DNA of 64,000 bases from assembly GCA_029242745.1 (NCBI GenBank), contig JAQWTI010000011.1, forward strand, positions 1-64,000, in the 5' to 3' direction. The notes below the pieces were generated by a model, which worked only from the letters and a program-made list of their open reading frames with translations, ran no database searches and was not told where the DNA came from. Position numbers and translations under genes: made by a program. The stretch's first letter is position 1; every line of letters begins with the position of its first letter. Below, piece after piece: positions 52,458 through 62,097 of the stretch. Source of the DNA: Acidimicrobiales bacterium. GTDB taxonomy: Bacteria > Actinomycetota > Acidimicrobiia > Acidimicrobiales > MedAcidi-G1.

Positions 52458-55400
52458 TCAGGTAGAGCCGTCGCCCTGCGCTACTGCCACCACCGGATCC
52501 AATGCGGGTACGAGATCTTCCAGCAACTCCGTCAGTGACTCTGCGAGGTCCCCCGAGCGAGTCTTCTTTAAGGGTAAGAGAACTTGCTGCTGAGCCTCCT
52601 TGTATCGGGAGTCTCGATGGAGGCGGGTTAGCCGAGTCTGACGACTCAATGGCAGAACTACCGGAGTGCATCGCGCTATGTAGTCCGCTCCACCAAGACC
52701 TGGCCCTTTCCCAACGGTTACTTCGGTGATACCTCGGGCCACGCATACTGTTCTCAGGCGGGCCACGGAAAGTAGGGCTTCCACCGGTTGGGGGATCGGG
52801 CCGTAGCGGTCTTCCCACTCCCCTTGCACGGCGTCGACAGCGGCCTTGTCTGGAGCAGTGCCAGCATCAGCCAATTTGCGATAGGCCTCGAGACGTAGAT
52901 CGCTTCGGGAAATATAATCCTCAGGCAGGTGAGCGTTGATCGGCAGGTCAACACGGATCTCGGGCTGTTCAACGGGTGTCGTCCCGGCAAGTTCGGCGAC
53001 CGCCTCCGTCACCATCTGGCAGTAAAGGTCGTATCCGACCGCCGCTATGTGGCCACTCTGGCCAGTACCCAGCAGGTTGCCTGCCCCCCGGATTTCAAGG
53101 TCACGCATCGCTATGCGGAACCCTGATCCCAGTTCAGTGGTCTCACCAATGGTGCGCAGCCGTTCGTGCGCCTGTTCACTGAGTGACTGGTCAGGTGGAG
53201 TGAATAGGTATGCGTAGGCCCGCTGTCCGGCTCGGCCCACCCGGCCCCGCAACTGGTGCAACTGGCCGAGACCTAGTAAGTCAGCCCGGTCAACCACCAG
53301 GGTGTTCACGGTGGGCATGTCGATACCTGATTCGATAATTGTGGTACACACCAGGACGTCGTAGTGGCCTTCCCAGAAGTCGAACACCACCGACTCAAGC
53401 GTGGCCTCGTCCATCTGTCCATGGGCCACCGCTACCCGGGCCTCCGGCACGAGATCTCGCACCCCTCCCGCCACCTGATCGATGTCATGGACTCTGTTGT
53501 GGACAAAGAAAACTTGACCTTCGCGTAACAGTTCTCGTCGGATCGCCTCCGCTACTGGTCGCTCGTCATAATCGCCCACGTAGGTGAGAATCGGTTGGCG
53601 ATCTGCTGGTGGAGTATCGAGAAGACTTAGATCTCGGATCCCGGTCAGGGACATTTCCAACGTTCGAGGGATGGGGGTAGCGGTCAAGGTCAGAACGTCA
53701 ACATCTCCCCGCAGTTTCTTGATGGACTCCTTGTGGCTGACGCCGAATCGCTGCTCCTCATCGACCACCAGCAGTCCGAGGCGAGCAAACTGGACATCTT
53801 CAGACAGCAAGCGGTGAGTGCCAATGACGACATCGACCGAACCGTTGGACAAGCCTTCGGCAACCACCCTCGCCTCTCTGTTGGTCAGAAACCGGCTGAG
53901 AACCTCAACGCGCACCGGGTACGGAGCAAAGCGGTCCCGGAATGTTTGACCGTGCTGTTGAGCCAAAAGGGTGGTCGGCACCAAGATGGCGGCCTGATAC
54001 CCATCTTGAACAGCCTTGAATACCGCCCTAACTGCCACCTCAGTCTTGCCAAAACCGACATCACCGCAGACCAGTCGGTCCATGGGTACTGGACGTTCCA
54101 TGTCAGCCTTGATGTCCTCAACGGCGCGCAGCTGGTCTGGAGTCTCCTGAAAAGGAAACGCCTGTTCCAACTCGCGCTGCCACGGCGTGTCCTCAGCAAA
54201 TGCATGCCCCTCAGCAGTAACTCGCTGCTGGTAGAGAGTCACCAGTTCCTGAGCTATCTCGGCCACCTCGGAACGCACACGGGCCCGAGTCTTCTGCCAC
54301 TCTGATCCACCCATCCGGCTTAGAGTCGGAATCTCGCCACCAGTGTGGGGTCGAATCGAATCGATCTGATCAGTTGGGAGGTATAAACGATCATCACCCC
54401 GGTACTCGAGCAGTAAGTAGTCCCGTTCGACACCACCCATAGAGCGGGTGACTAGGCCCGCAAAGCGGGCGACCCCATGGTGTTCATGTACGACATAGTC
54501 ACCAGACGAAAGGTCTTCAAAAACACGAATAGCGGGTCGTCTGCGGGGACGAGTCCTACGCCTTGTTCGGCGTCGTCCTGTTAATTCAGACTCCGTTACC
54601 AGAGCCAATCGTGACGCCGGAAGAACAAACCCACGCTCGAGAGGCGCCACTACCAGCGAGGCGCCACCGGGCACCAACTTTTCAGCGACAAGAGCGCCGA
54701 CCCGGACCACGTCTACCTCCGCGTCGAGCAAGCGTCGGGCCACTTGTTCGGCGGTGCCCTCACCGTCGGCTGCCACCACCACTCGATATCCGTCAGCCAG
54801 GAGACGTCGTAGACGAGCAGTGGGTCCGTCCGAACCATCTCTGGCCATGATCTCCCCGGTGCCGCTAACCCACCCTGCGGCCTGAACGGTTTCCACGGCG
54901 GGTCCCTCTGGAACCGCATCCATGGTCCATACCGGTGCATCAGTGTGGACCAGTAGGCGCTCCCAGTCCATATGCAAGCGGGGCAGCACTGTGTCAGCAA
55001 CACCCCAGGTGGTGGCCAACGTGGTGGCCATCTCAGCCTCCTCAGCCTGCAGATCGGCGATGCGATCACGCAGGCGTCGAGGTTCGACGGCTACCACTAA
55101 AGCATCATCATCGACTAAGTCGAATAGGACCCGTTCTTCACCAGCCAACCACGGCAGCCACGACTCCATTCCATCAAACATCTCGCCGTCAGCCAGACGA
55201 TCCCAGTGCTCACGACCCCACGGCTCTTCAAGCCCCAACTCAGCGGCACGGATCTGCACCTCATTATTGGGAAGGAGTTCCCGGCAGGGATGTATCTCGA
55301 CCTCAGCACGCGCGACGGTCGTTCGTTGATCAGCCACCCCAAACTCGGCTAATCGCTCTACCTCGTCACCCCACAGGTCGATACGGACTGGTGCGTCACC

Positions 55401-55961
55401 AGTCGACGGCCAGACATCGATGATTGATCCGCGCACGGCCAACTCGCCCCGGTGCTCAACTTGATACTCCCGCCGGTATCCGACAGCAACCAGATCTGCG
55501 ATGAACTCTGATTGATCAAAGGTGTCTCCCGGGCCGACGCAAAGTGGTTCGGTCAGTCCGGCCCCCGGCCCAAGACGCTGGACCAGTGCTCGCCCCGATG
55601 CCACTACCACCGAGGGACGGTCTTGGGTTGCGGCAAGCCGGTGGAGAACCCGAAGCCGCCGACCCATGGTCTCCACACCGGGACTGATCCGTTCAAAGGG
55701 AAGTGTTTCCCATGCCGGGAACAGTTCGACTGCACTGTCTCCGAGGAATAACCTGAGATCGCCTGCAAGGCGCTCAGCCTCGATGCTTGTCGGAACGGCG
55801 ACCACCAGTGGCGACCGCCCCGTCTGACGAACGAGGGATGCCAGCACAACGGCGCGCGCCGGTTCAGGCACCGCCAAAGACGCTGTGCGCCTGCCTAGCA
55901 CAGCAGCCACGGCCGGTTCATCTTCCAGCAATGCTGGAATAAGTTCTAGAAGCGTAGGCAT
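52458..55961 (-). CDS. mfd: Transcription-repair coupling factor
   Basis: A 1167-residue Mfd, full family length. The N-terminal part is UvrB-like; the RNA-polymerase interaction domain begins with SSGDYVVHEHHGVARFAG; the translocase has CGDVGFGKTEVAVRAVF, LVVDEEQRFGVSHKE and LTATPIPRTLEMSLTG. The C-terminal TRCF domain is present. Mfd removes stalled RNA polymerase and recruits UvrA. The frame starts at TTG 55970, overlapping the pth stop; I favour ATG at 55961 (MPTLLELIPAL). Confidence 0.95.
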   Translation of the reverse strand: MPTLLELIPALLEDEPAVAAVLGRRTASLAVPEPARAVVLASLVRQTGRSPLVVAVPTSIEAERLAGDLRLFLGDSAVELFPAWETLPFERISPGVETMGRRLRVLHRLAATQDRPSVVVASGRALVQRLGPGAGLTEPLCVGPGDTFDQSEFIADLVAVGYRREYQVEHRGELAVRGSIIDVWPSTGDAPVRIDLWGDEVERLAEFGVADQRTTVARAEVEIHPCRELLPNNEVQIRAAELGLEEPWGREHWDRLADGEMFDGMESWLPWLAGEERVLFDLVDDDALVVAVEPRRLRDRIADLQAEEAEMATTLATTWGVADTVLPRLHMDWERLLVHTDAPVWTMDAVPEGPAVETVQAAGWVSGTGEIMARDGSDGPTARLRRLLADGYRVVVAADGEGTAEQVARRLLDAEVDVVRVGALVAEKLVPGGASLVVAPLERGFVLPASRLALVTESELTGRRRTRRRTRPRRRPAIRVFEDLSSGDYVVHEHHGVARFAGLVTRSMGGVERDYLLLEYRGDDRLYLPTDQIDSIRPHTGGEIPTLSRMGGSEWQKTRARVRSEVAEIAQELVTLYQQRVTAEGHAFAEDTPWQRELEQAFPFQETPDQLRAVEDIKADMERPVPMDRLVCGDVGFGKTEVAVRAVFKAVQDGYQAAILVPTTLLAQQHGQTFRDRFAPYPVRVEVLSRFLTNREARVVAEGLSNGSVDVVIGTHRLLSEDVQFARLGLLVVDEEQRFGVSHKESIKKLRGDVDVLTLTATPIPRTLEMSLTGIRDLSLLDTPPADRQPILTYVGDYDERPVAEAIRRELLREGQVFFVHNRVHDIDQVAGGVRDLVPEARVAVAHGQMDEATLESVVFDFWEGHYDVLVCTTIIESGIDMPTVNTLVVDRADLLGLGQLHQLRGRVGRAGQRAYAYLFTPPDQSLSEQAHERLRTIGETTELGSGFRIAMRDLEIRGAGNLLGTGQSGHIAAVGYDLYCQMVTEAVAELAGTTPVEQPEIRVDLPINAHLPEDYISRSDLRLEAYRKLADAGTAPDKAAVDAVQGEWEDRYGPIPQPVEALLSVARLRTVCVARGITEVTVGKGPGLGGADYIARCTPVVLPLSRQTRLTRLHRDSRYKEAQQQVLLPLKKTRSGDLAESLTELLEDLVPALDPVVAVAQGDGST

Positions 55962-55966
55962 TGCCG

Positions 55967-56578
55967 TCAAGAGCGGATGTTCACGCGGCCCATGGTGGCG
56001 TCAACACCCACGGAGAGAATCCCCTCCACCGCGTCGGCCGCCTCCTGACAGACCACCCCAAGTTCAGTCGCTTCGACCTTTCCGGGCCGCTGCAGGACGT
56101 AGTCGGCGCCCGACGCGCGCCCGGTCGGCTTGCCCACGCCGATACGTACCCGAAGGTATTCCTGGGTTTTCAGATGCGCAGCGATCGACTTAAGGCCGTT
56201 GTGTCCGGCGAGACCACCGCCTGCTTTGACTCGCAGGCAGCCGACTGGAAGATCCAGTTCGTCGTGGACGACCACGATTCTGGTTGGGTCGTCTACCCCG
56301 TATCGCCGAACCAACTTCTGAACAGAGCGACCAGATTCATTCATAAAAGTCTGCGGGAAGGCCAACGCAACCCGCTCATCACTCAATCTAATCTCACACG
56401 AAAGGGCAAGTTCACGTGAGGGTCGGAAGCGGCCAGCGTGACGATCCGCCAGTATGGCAACCACCTCAGCACCTATGTTGTGCCGCGTTCCAGCATATTT
56501 TTCCCCTGGATTACCTAGACCGACAACCAGAAGGCGAGCCGGTTCCCCTGTCCGTTCGGTGCGAGACCGACGCAGCAC
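55967..56578 (-). CDS. pth: Peptidyl-tRNA hydrolase
   Basis: A 203-residue Pth. Active-site residues are in LGNPGEKYAGTRHNIG (Asn and catalytic His), VVHDELDLPVG (Asp) and GLAGHNGLKSI (Asn). It frees tRNA from prematurely released peptidyl-tRNA. I chose GTG at 56578 because longer starts run into the bL25 gene and read as low-complexity sequence; an AAGGG site lies upstream. It follows rplY and precedes mfd with an overlapping stop, the usual gene order. Confidence 0.9.
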   Translation of the reverse strand: MLRRSRTERTGEPARLLVVGLGNPGEKYAGTRHNIGAEVVAILADRHAGRFRPSRELALSCEIRLSDERVALAFPQTFMNESGRSVQKLVRRYGVDDPTRIVVVHDELDLPVGCLRVKAGGGLAGHNGLKSIAAHLKTQEYLRVRIGVGKPTGRASGADYVLQRPGKVEATELGVVCQEAADAVEGILSVGVDATMGRVNIRS

Positions 56579-56594
56579 TTGTCGGCCCTTGCCG

Positions 56595-57263
56595 CTATTC
56601 GGAGTCGGTGGACTCGTCTGGGTTGCCTTCATCTTCGGCTGACGCTTCGGCATCTTCATCTGACTCGCTCTCGGCCGCATCATCAGCAGCCATCGCCTCC
56701 AACGTGGAGCGGGTGATCATGCCTACGGCCACCGTCTCCTCTGGATCGACGTCAGTAGTGACCCCAGTCGGTAGGACAATGTCCCCTACCCTCTTGGATT
56801 CACCAATAGTGAGATCTGAGATATCGACCTCGAGCTCATTGGGAATAACGTTAGGTGCCGCGTTCACAGTGAGGCTGAACAGATTCTGGTCAACCATGCC
56901 GTCAGCATCTAGGACCTCTTTGGCCTCACCTACCATCACGACAGGCACGTCGACGGTAACGTCCTTATTTGGGTCGATGCGCAAAAAGTCAACGTGGGTT
57001 ACGTCGCGACGCACCGGATGACGCTGAATGTCCTTAACGATGGACATCTGCTTTTCACCACCGAACTCCAGATGAATTACCGCATTTACCCCAGCGTCGG
57101 TTGTTAGCACACGGCGTAGTTCGGGCCAATCCACATCGATACTGACCGGATCCTGGCTAAGTCCATAAATAACTGCGGGCACACGGCCTTCGCGCCGGAG
57201 GCGACGGCTTGCCCGGGTCCCGGTAATTCGGGTTGTCTCTGCGGAGAGAAGAATCTCGCTCAT
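56595..57263 (-). CDS. rplY: Ribosomal protein bL25 (Ctc/TL5 form)
   Basis: A 222-residue bL25 of the long Ctc type, with the 5S-rRNA-binding N-terminal domain (GTRASRRLRREGRVPAVIYG, VTHVDFLRID) and the C-terminal TL5 domain (VDISDLTIGESKRV). A very acidic tail of about 35 residues (Asp, Glu, Ser) follows. ATG at 57263 (MSEILLSAE) fits homologues; the longer frame upstream is probably not translated. Located between prs and pth as in other actinobacteria. Confidence 0.92.
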   Translation of the reverse strand: MSEILLSAETTRITGTRASRRLRREGRVPAVIYGLSQDPVSIDVDWPELRRVLTTDAGVNAVIHLEFGGEKQMSIVKDIQRHPVRRDVTHVDFLRIDPNKDVTVDVPVVMVGEAKEVLDADGMVDQNLFSLTVNAAPNVIPNELEVDISDLTIGESKRVGDIVLPTGVTTDVDPEETVAVGMITRSTLEAMAADDAAESESDEDAEASAEDEGNPDESTDSE

Positions 57264-57370
57264 TGAAGTGCTTTCTGGGCGACCTGCGCAAGGCAAGTAG
57301 ACAAGTAGGTGGGGATATGCAAGTCCAACGTGGACAAGCAAAAAGTCTATCGCCGCCCAACGCCGAGGCG

Positions 57371-58351
57371 TTAAGAGAGGTTCTCGCCTCCAAAAATCTC
57401 GCTGACCGAAGCGTCGCCAAATACAGCGTCGATGGCCCGGGCGATGAGTGGCGCAACAGACAGAACTTCGATCAGATCGGAATCAGCGTCGACGGGCAGC
57501 GGCAACGTGTCGGTAACAATCACTTTCTCAATAGCCGATGCAGAGAGGCGCTCCATGGCCGGGCCCGAAAAGACACCATGGGTCGTGGCAGCTATCACCC
57601 GGGAAGCGCCCCGTTCAGCCAACTGTTCAGCTGCTGCGCAAATGGTGCCAGCGGTGTCGATCATGTCATCGACGATGACGCAGACCTTTCCCTCGACCTC
57701 ACCAACGACCTCTCTGGCCTCGACTGTGTTGAACGCCGTGTGGCTACGCCGCTTGTGGACGATGGCCAGGTCGGCGCCTAGTTGATTTGCGTAGCGCTCG
57801 GCGACCTTCACCCGGCCGGCGTCAGGCGACACAATGGCCAGATCGCCTTCAACGGACCGCAGGTAGTCCACTAGGACCGGCATGGCCGTTAGGTGGTCCA
57901 CCGGGCCGTCGAAGAACCCTTGGATCTGTCCTGAGTGGAGGTCAACTCCTACTAGGCGACTGGCCCCAGCTTCCTTAAATAGGTTGGCCACCAACTTGGC
58001 GGTAATGGGCTCACGCCCGGAAGACTTGCGATCTTGGCGGGCGTAGCCGTAATGCGGACAGACCACCGTGATGCGCTTGGCTGAGGCCCGCCGGGCGGCG
58101 TCAACCATGATCAACTGCTCCATAAGCGTGTCATTGATTGAGGAGTTTTCGGTCTGACAGTGGGTTTGGATGATAAATGCATCACAGCCCCGAATTGACT
58201 CAGAGAACCGACAGTGAATCTCACCATTAGCAAACTCGGCAATATTTGGTTCACCCAACAACTCGCCAAGTTCAATAGCAATGGCCTCAGCCAGCGTGCG
58301 GCTAGCTCGGCCAGAGACCAGATATAACTTCTTGTGGGTAACCAGTTCCAT
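57371..58351 (-). CDS. prs: Ribose-phosphate pyrophosphokinase
   Basis: A 326-residue PRPP synthetase. Characteristic are FANGEIHCRFSESIRGCD near residue 40, VDLHSGQIQGFFDGPVDHLTA near 135, VSPDAGRVKVAERYA and the PRPP loop VIVDDMIDTAGTICAAA near 225. It makes PRPP from ribose 5-phosphate and ATP for nucleotide, His and Trp synthesis. First gene of the prs-rplY-pth-mfd-surA-mazG-eno-ftsB run; no glmU precedes it, unlike many relatives. Confidence 0.95.
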   Translation of the reverse strand: MELVTHKKLYLVSGRASRTLAEAIAIELGELLGEPNIAEFANGEIHCRFSESIRGCDAFIIQTHCQTENSSINDTLMEQLIMVDAARRASAKRITVVCPHYGYARQDRKSSGREPITAKLVANLFKEAGASRLVGVDLHSGQIQGFFDGPVDHLTAMPVLVDYLRSVEGDLAIVSPDAGRVKVAERYANQLGADLAIVHKRRSHTAFNTVEAREVVGEVEGKVCVIVDDMIDTAGTICAAAEQLAERGASRVIAATTHGVFSGPAMERLSASAIEKVIVTDTLPLPVDADSDLIEVLSVAPLIARAIDAVFGDASVSEIFGGENLS

Positions 58352-58724
58352 AGGTTGTGACTAGATCCTCGTTGGGGGGTCGTTCCGTATCCGATCATAC
58401 GTGGTGACCAATCGCGCGGATCAGTCGGCATTGACAGATCTCCATTTAGGCCACCCTCCTCTCCGGGCAGAACTAACGTCTCAGCAAATTGGGATCAGAG
58501 CCTGCACCGACAGCGCTGTTAGACAGTCTGGAATTCCAAACGAACTGCCACGCTGAACCAGCCCCAGATAAGGCGCTAGTCAGATTTGGCTAGATCATTG
58601 ATACTCAGGAATCCAGCAACGACTGAGTAATCGACTTACGAAGGCAGCACCTACTCGGAACCGAAACGATCCCATATTCTGCGCTGCGCATCCTGTGGCA
58701 GGAAACGCTGGACTGGCAGCAAGG
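58352..58724. other. Gene-free stretch upstream of prs
   Basis: About 370 bases without a convincing gene. It should contain the promoter of the prs operon and the end of the dioxygenase transcript, both on the minus strand. I looked for tRNA, a glmU remnant and strong hairpins and saw none. Confidence 0.55.
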
Positions 58725-59567
58725 TCAACCGAAAAGATCAGCGGCATCCTCAAAGTCGACCAGCCAAGTGCGGCCACCACCCTCCGAGTGGTACGACGAC
58801 CACCCCAGCAGTCGACGGGCCTCTTCAGGTAGTCCGGCAGCGCAGACGCGATCAACCTGCAAAGGGCTGGCCTCCTCGGGACGCAGCCACCCCGCCACAA
58901 AACTCACGTGCACGCCGTACCGCAACTGATCTGTGATATTGGCGCCGGCGCCGTGGATCACTTTGCCGGAGTAGATCAGCCCTGCTCCAGCCGACATCTC
59001 GGCATAGGCCACGTCGTCATCAATGACTTCGTATCCACGCGTAACTCCCGGCGGCAACTTATGAGTGCCGGGAACCACCACGGTTGCCCCATTCGCCTGA
59101 GTGAACTCAGACAGCGCAAACATGCAACTAATAGTCAACTCCTGCTCCGCATTTATGGCCTCCGGCCAGTTGCCCTCATCGCGGTGGAGATACTGGGCCG
59201 TCTCTCCTGGCCCGACGGCCATGACCTGTCCCGTGTTAAGCCAGTACGAAGTACAGCCACCCAGCAACTCGTGATCGGTGACAGCACGGAACACCGGTTC
59301 CAGCAGGGCGTGCTCAACAAAGGCCCGACTCCGGGCAGCCAGACCGCAGAACCGGATGGTCTCTCGACCATGGAACAGCTCCCACTGCTCAAGGCCGCTC
59401 TTGGACCCCGGTTCGATGACCTCCATCGCACCAGCCAAGTCGTCAATAATGGCCAAACGGGCCTCCTCGGAGAGTAGGTCCTGGACAATTACCCCGCCGT
59501 CGCGGTGTAGGTGAGCCAGTATCTCGCCGAGTGGAGCATCACGATCAACGGTGGTCAGGGTCGCCAT
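58725..59567 (-). CDS. Phytanoyl-CoA dioxygenase (PhyH)-family protein
   Basis: A 280-residue non-heme iron, 2-oxoglutarate-dependent oxygenase. The iron ligands are His and Asp in QYLHRDEGNW near residue 130 and a distal His in KVIHGAGANI near 205, with the 2-oxoglutarate Arg in DQLRYGVHVS. PVVPGTHK-like VVVPGTHKLPPG is typical. Members hydroxylate lipids, amino acids or osmolytes; the substrate is not predictable. ATG at 59567. Followed by no close gene; preceded by an SDR gene on the same strand, 151 bases away. Confidence 0.84.
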   Translation of the reverse strand: MATLTTVDRDAPLGEILAHLHRDGGVIVQDLLSEEARLAIIDDLAGAMEVIEPGSKSGLEQWELFHGRETIRFCGLAARSRAFVEHALLEPVFRAVTDHELLGGCTSYWLNTGQVMAVGPGETAQYLHRDEGNWPEAINAEQELTISCMFALSEFTQANGATVVVPGTHKLPPGVTRGYEVIDDDVAYAEMSAGAGLIYSGKVIHGAGANITDQLRYGVHVSFVAGWLRPEEASPLQVDRVCAAGLPEEARRLLGWSSYHSEGGGRTWLVDFEDAADLFG

Positions 59568-59718
59568 CAGCTACGCCTGATGCCCGATCCGGTCATGATC
59601 TGGACGCCCTCGCAAACCATGAGCCGGGCATCGGTGAGGGGCCTAGCCATGGCAGGCAGGTTACTAAGCGGATTAACGATCGGCCAGCCCCCGACCCGTT
59701 TCTGCCAAGGACTCCAGT

Positions 59719-60471
59719 TCAGCCCCCAATGGGACTCTGAGCGGTGAGACCCCCGTCGATCGTGAAAAGGCTTCCCGACACGAACGCCGACTCGTCCGAC
59801 GCCAGCCACACAGCCAGCGCGGCAACTTCGTCGGGTAACCCGAGACGACCTACCGGGTGGCGGGCCATTACGTCCATCCGCATGGCAGTGGGGTTATCAG
59901 CCTGGTCGAAGACGGCCTCGGTCATCTCGGTTGCAATCCACCCGGGTCTGATGGCGTTGCAACGGATCCCGTCGCTCCCATGGTCAATGGCCACCGCACG
60001 GGTCAGAGAGTGCACGGCACCCTTGGAGGCGTTGTAGACCGCCATCTCGTGGTCTGCAGTGTCGGCTGCTACTGAACCGATGGTCAAGATGGAACCCCCG
60101 CCGTGTTCGCTCATGTGGCGTACCGCAGCCCTGCAGCAGTTAAAGACACCACGCACATTGACATTCATCACTAGGTCAAATTCGGCATCAGTCGTATCAG
60201 CCACTGACGCCTGGACCTGGCATCCGGCGTTGGCCACCATTACCTCAAGGCTCCCGTGGGCAGTAACCGCTGCGCCCACTAGGGCATCTACGGCTACCGG
60301 GTCAGTGACATCAGTTGGCACCCATAGCGCTCCTTTAATGGACTGCGGCGGTTCAGACCTGCTGCCCACCACAACCCTTGCCCCTTCTGCCACAAATCGG
60401 CGGGCAATAGCCAGACCAATTCCACTGCTGGCCCCGGTCACCACGACTGACTTCGACTCGAGCATCCCCAA
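59719..60471 (-). CDS. SDR-family dehydrogenase/reductase
   Basis: A 250-residue short-chain dehydrogenase. VVTGASSGIGLAIARRF at the N-terminus binds the cofactor, VANAGCQVQ replaces the usual NNAG, and the catalytic Ser, Tyr and Lys are in GSVAADTADHEMAVYNASKG. RPGWIATEM follows. TTG at 60471 is supported by GGGAGG seven bases upstream; ATG at 60465 is the alternative. The substrate is unknown. May be co-transcribed with the dioxygenase. Confidence 0.85.
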   Translation of the reverse strand: MGMLESKSVVVTGASSGIGLAIARRFVAEGARVVVGSRSEPPQSIKGALWVPTDVTDPVAVDALVGAAVTAHGSLEVMVANAGCQVQASVADTTDAEFDLVMNVNVRGVFNCCRAAVRHMSEHGGGSILTIGSVAADTADHEMAVYNASKGAVHSLTRAVAIDHGSDGIRCNAIRPGWIATEMTEAVFDQADNPTAMRMDVMARHPVGRLGLPDEVAALAVWLASDESAFVSGSLFTIDGGLTAQSPIGG

Positions 60472-60652
60472 GGGTGTACCTCCCCGTTTCCTGCCTTACA
60501 AGCGTCAGAAATCAAACTTTAACTTGGGGGCAGCAGAAGCGTCCGTGCTGAGGTCACCAGAAACGAACGACGCTCCCACCCTCCCCGAGGCAAGCGAACC
60601 ATCAGAACCAGCGAGGCAGTTATGTCTTACATGAACCAAACAAGTGCTTTCT

Positions 60653-60672
60653 AAAAAAAGGGGCCAACCTTT
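60653..60672 (-). terminator. Possible Rho-independent terminator after the glutamine-synthetase-like gene
   Basis: On the minus strand, about 10 bases beyond the gmaS-like stop, AAAGG-TTGGCC-CCTTT forms a 5-bp stem followed directly by a run of T. The stem is short and AT-rich, but the position at the end of the operon supports a role as terminator. Confidence 0.45.
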
Positions 60673-60679
60673 GCAACTC

Positions 60680-62035
60680 TCACATCAGCGAAAGATAGGC
60701 ATCAATTTCAGCGGGACTAACCCGGTCAGTGATTGAGCGGTGCTCTGCTCGCTTCACCTTGGCGAAATAGTCCACGTAGTCACCGTCTCGACCGGTACCC
60801 ATAGCGGACCGCAAGACGTCATCGGCCTCAAGGGCGTCCATAGCGTGGAGCAATGTCGGTGGCAAGGCGTTGATTCCCCGAGCATCTATCTCGTCTAACG
60901 ACAACGTGAACAGGTTGTCGACATTGGGTTCACCTGGATCAACGGCTTTCCTTATCCCGTCTAACCCAGCGGCCAACATGGCCGCTAGCGCCAGATAAGG
61001 GTTGGCCGACCCATCGGGCACCCGAACCTCAATTCTCCCACCATCTGGAACACGAATCATCTGTGTTCGGTTGTTGCCGCCATACGCAACGTATGACGGT
61101 GCCCAGGTAGCCCCCGAGTCCGGCGGGCCGACGCCAATGCGCTTAAAGGAATTCACTGTCGGGCAGACAATCCCAGTCAGGCCCTGGGCATGGTTTAAAA
61201 TCCCACCAGTGAAGTGGTAGGCCATTTCGCTAAGACCCAGTCCACGCTGGTCATCATCACCATGGAATAGTGGCTCGTCGCTGTCAGCCGTCCACAAACT
61301 GAGGTGGGTATGTAGTCCGTTACCGGTCTTATCGGCGAACGGCTTAGGCATGAACGTTGCGTAGAGGCCTTGCCGCCGGGCCAGTGTGTGCAGCATGAGT
61401 CGAAGCACGATGAGTCGGTCGCAGGTGGTTAATGCGTCGGCGTACTGAAAATTCTGCTCAAACTGGCCGTTCGCGTCCTCATGGTCGTTGGCATAGTTGC
61501 CCCAGCCCATGGCATCCATGTGGTTGGACACGGTGGTTAGGTGGTCGAGCGCAGCCGTGAGGCCTCGGGCGTCGTAGCACGGCGTCGATGAGACATCACG
61601 TTCGTCTGCCACTCGGATCGAACCATCTTCATCGCGCCGAAGAAGCGAGTACTCAACTTCGGCCCCTGCCTTGAGAACCAGGTTCTGTTCAGCCGCGCTG
61701 GCTAGTGCCCGTTTGAGGATGATTCTCGGGGCGTATGGCCAGTCCTCTCCTTCGACGGTGGGATCACACTGCATTGCTGCCACGTTGGGCTGCCATGGCA
61801 ATTGGACATACGAGGAGATATCGGGGATGGCCAGGATATCCGGGTCAGCCGCTGTCTGGCTCAATGGCCCAGCGGCGAAACCAGCGAATCCGGCGCCTTC
61901 CTCTAGAAGGTTGTCGATGGCAGTGACCGGCACTAATTTGGCGCATGGCTTACCGTGCATCTCAACGAACATGGCGTAGATGAATTCGACACCATCTTCA
62001 AAGATCTTGGCCTTCAACTCCTCTGATGTTGTCAT
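60680..62035 (-). CDS. gmaS: Glutamine-synthetase-family enzyme, probable gamma-glutamylmethylamide synthetase
   Basis: A 451-residue glutamine synthetase-like protein of the GlnT/GmaS group. FMPKPFADKTGNGLHTHLS (ATP and metal region), TVNSFKRIGVG and the RIEVRVPDGSANPYLAL substrate region are present. The two following genes encode glutamate-synthase-like FMN and GXGXG domain proteins, the layout of the N-methylglutamate pathway (gmaS with mgsABC) that assimilates methylamine via gamma-glutamylmethylamide. GlnT-type genes of other function also occur in such neighbourhoods, so the methylamine role is likely but not certain. ATG at 62035 has a GAGGAG site. Confidence 0.72.
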   Translation of the reverse strand: MTTSEELKAKIFEDGVEFIYAMFVEMHGKPCAKLVPVTAIDNLLEEGAGFAGFAAGPLSQTAADPDILAIPDISSYVQLPWQPNVAAMQCDPTVEGEDWPYAPRIILKRALASAAEQNLVLKAGAEVEYSLLRRDEDGSIRVADERDVSSTPCYDARGLTAALDHLTTVSNHMDAMGWGNYANDHEDANGQFEQNFQYADALTTCDRLIVLRLMLHTLARRQGLYATFMPKPFADKTGNGLHTHLSLWTADSDEPLFHGDDDQRGLGLSEMAYHFTGGILNHAQGLTGIVCPTVNSFKRIGVGPPDSGATWAPSYVAYGGNNRTQMIRVPDGGRIEVRVPDGSANPYLALAAMLAAGLDGIRKAVDPGEPNVDNLFTLSLDEIDARGINALPPTLLHAMDALEADDVLRSAMGTGRDGDYVDYFAKVKRAEHRSITDRVSPAEIDAYLSLM

Positions 62036-62097
62036 CTCGATCTCCTCATGGGGCTACTCGAGCCCATGTCATGCCGAATTGGCTTGTTCACAATCAA

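Noticed and set aside
62048-62069. Hairpin CATGGG...CCCATG upstream of the gmaS-like gene as a riboswitch
   Set aside because: It is a lone short stem in a 62-base spacer without features of known glutamine, glnA or glycine riboswitches.
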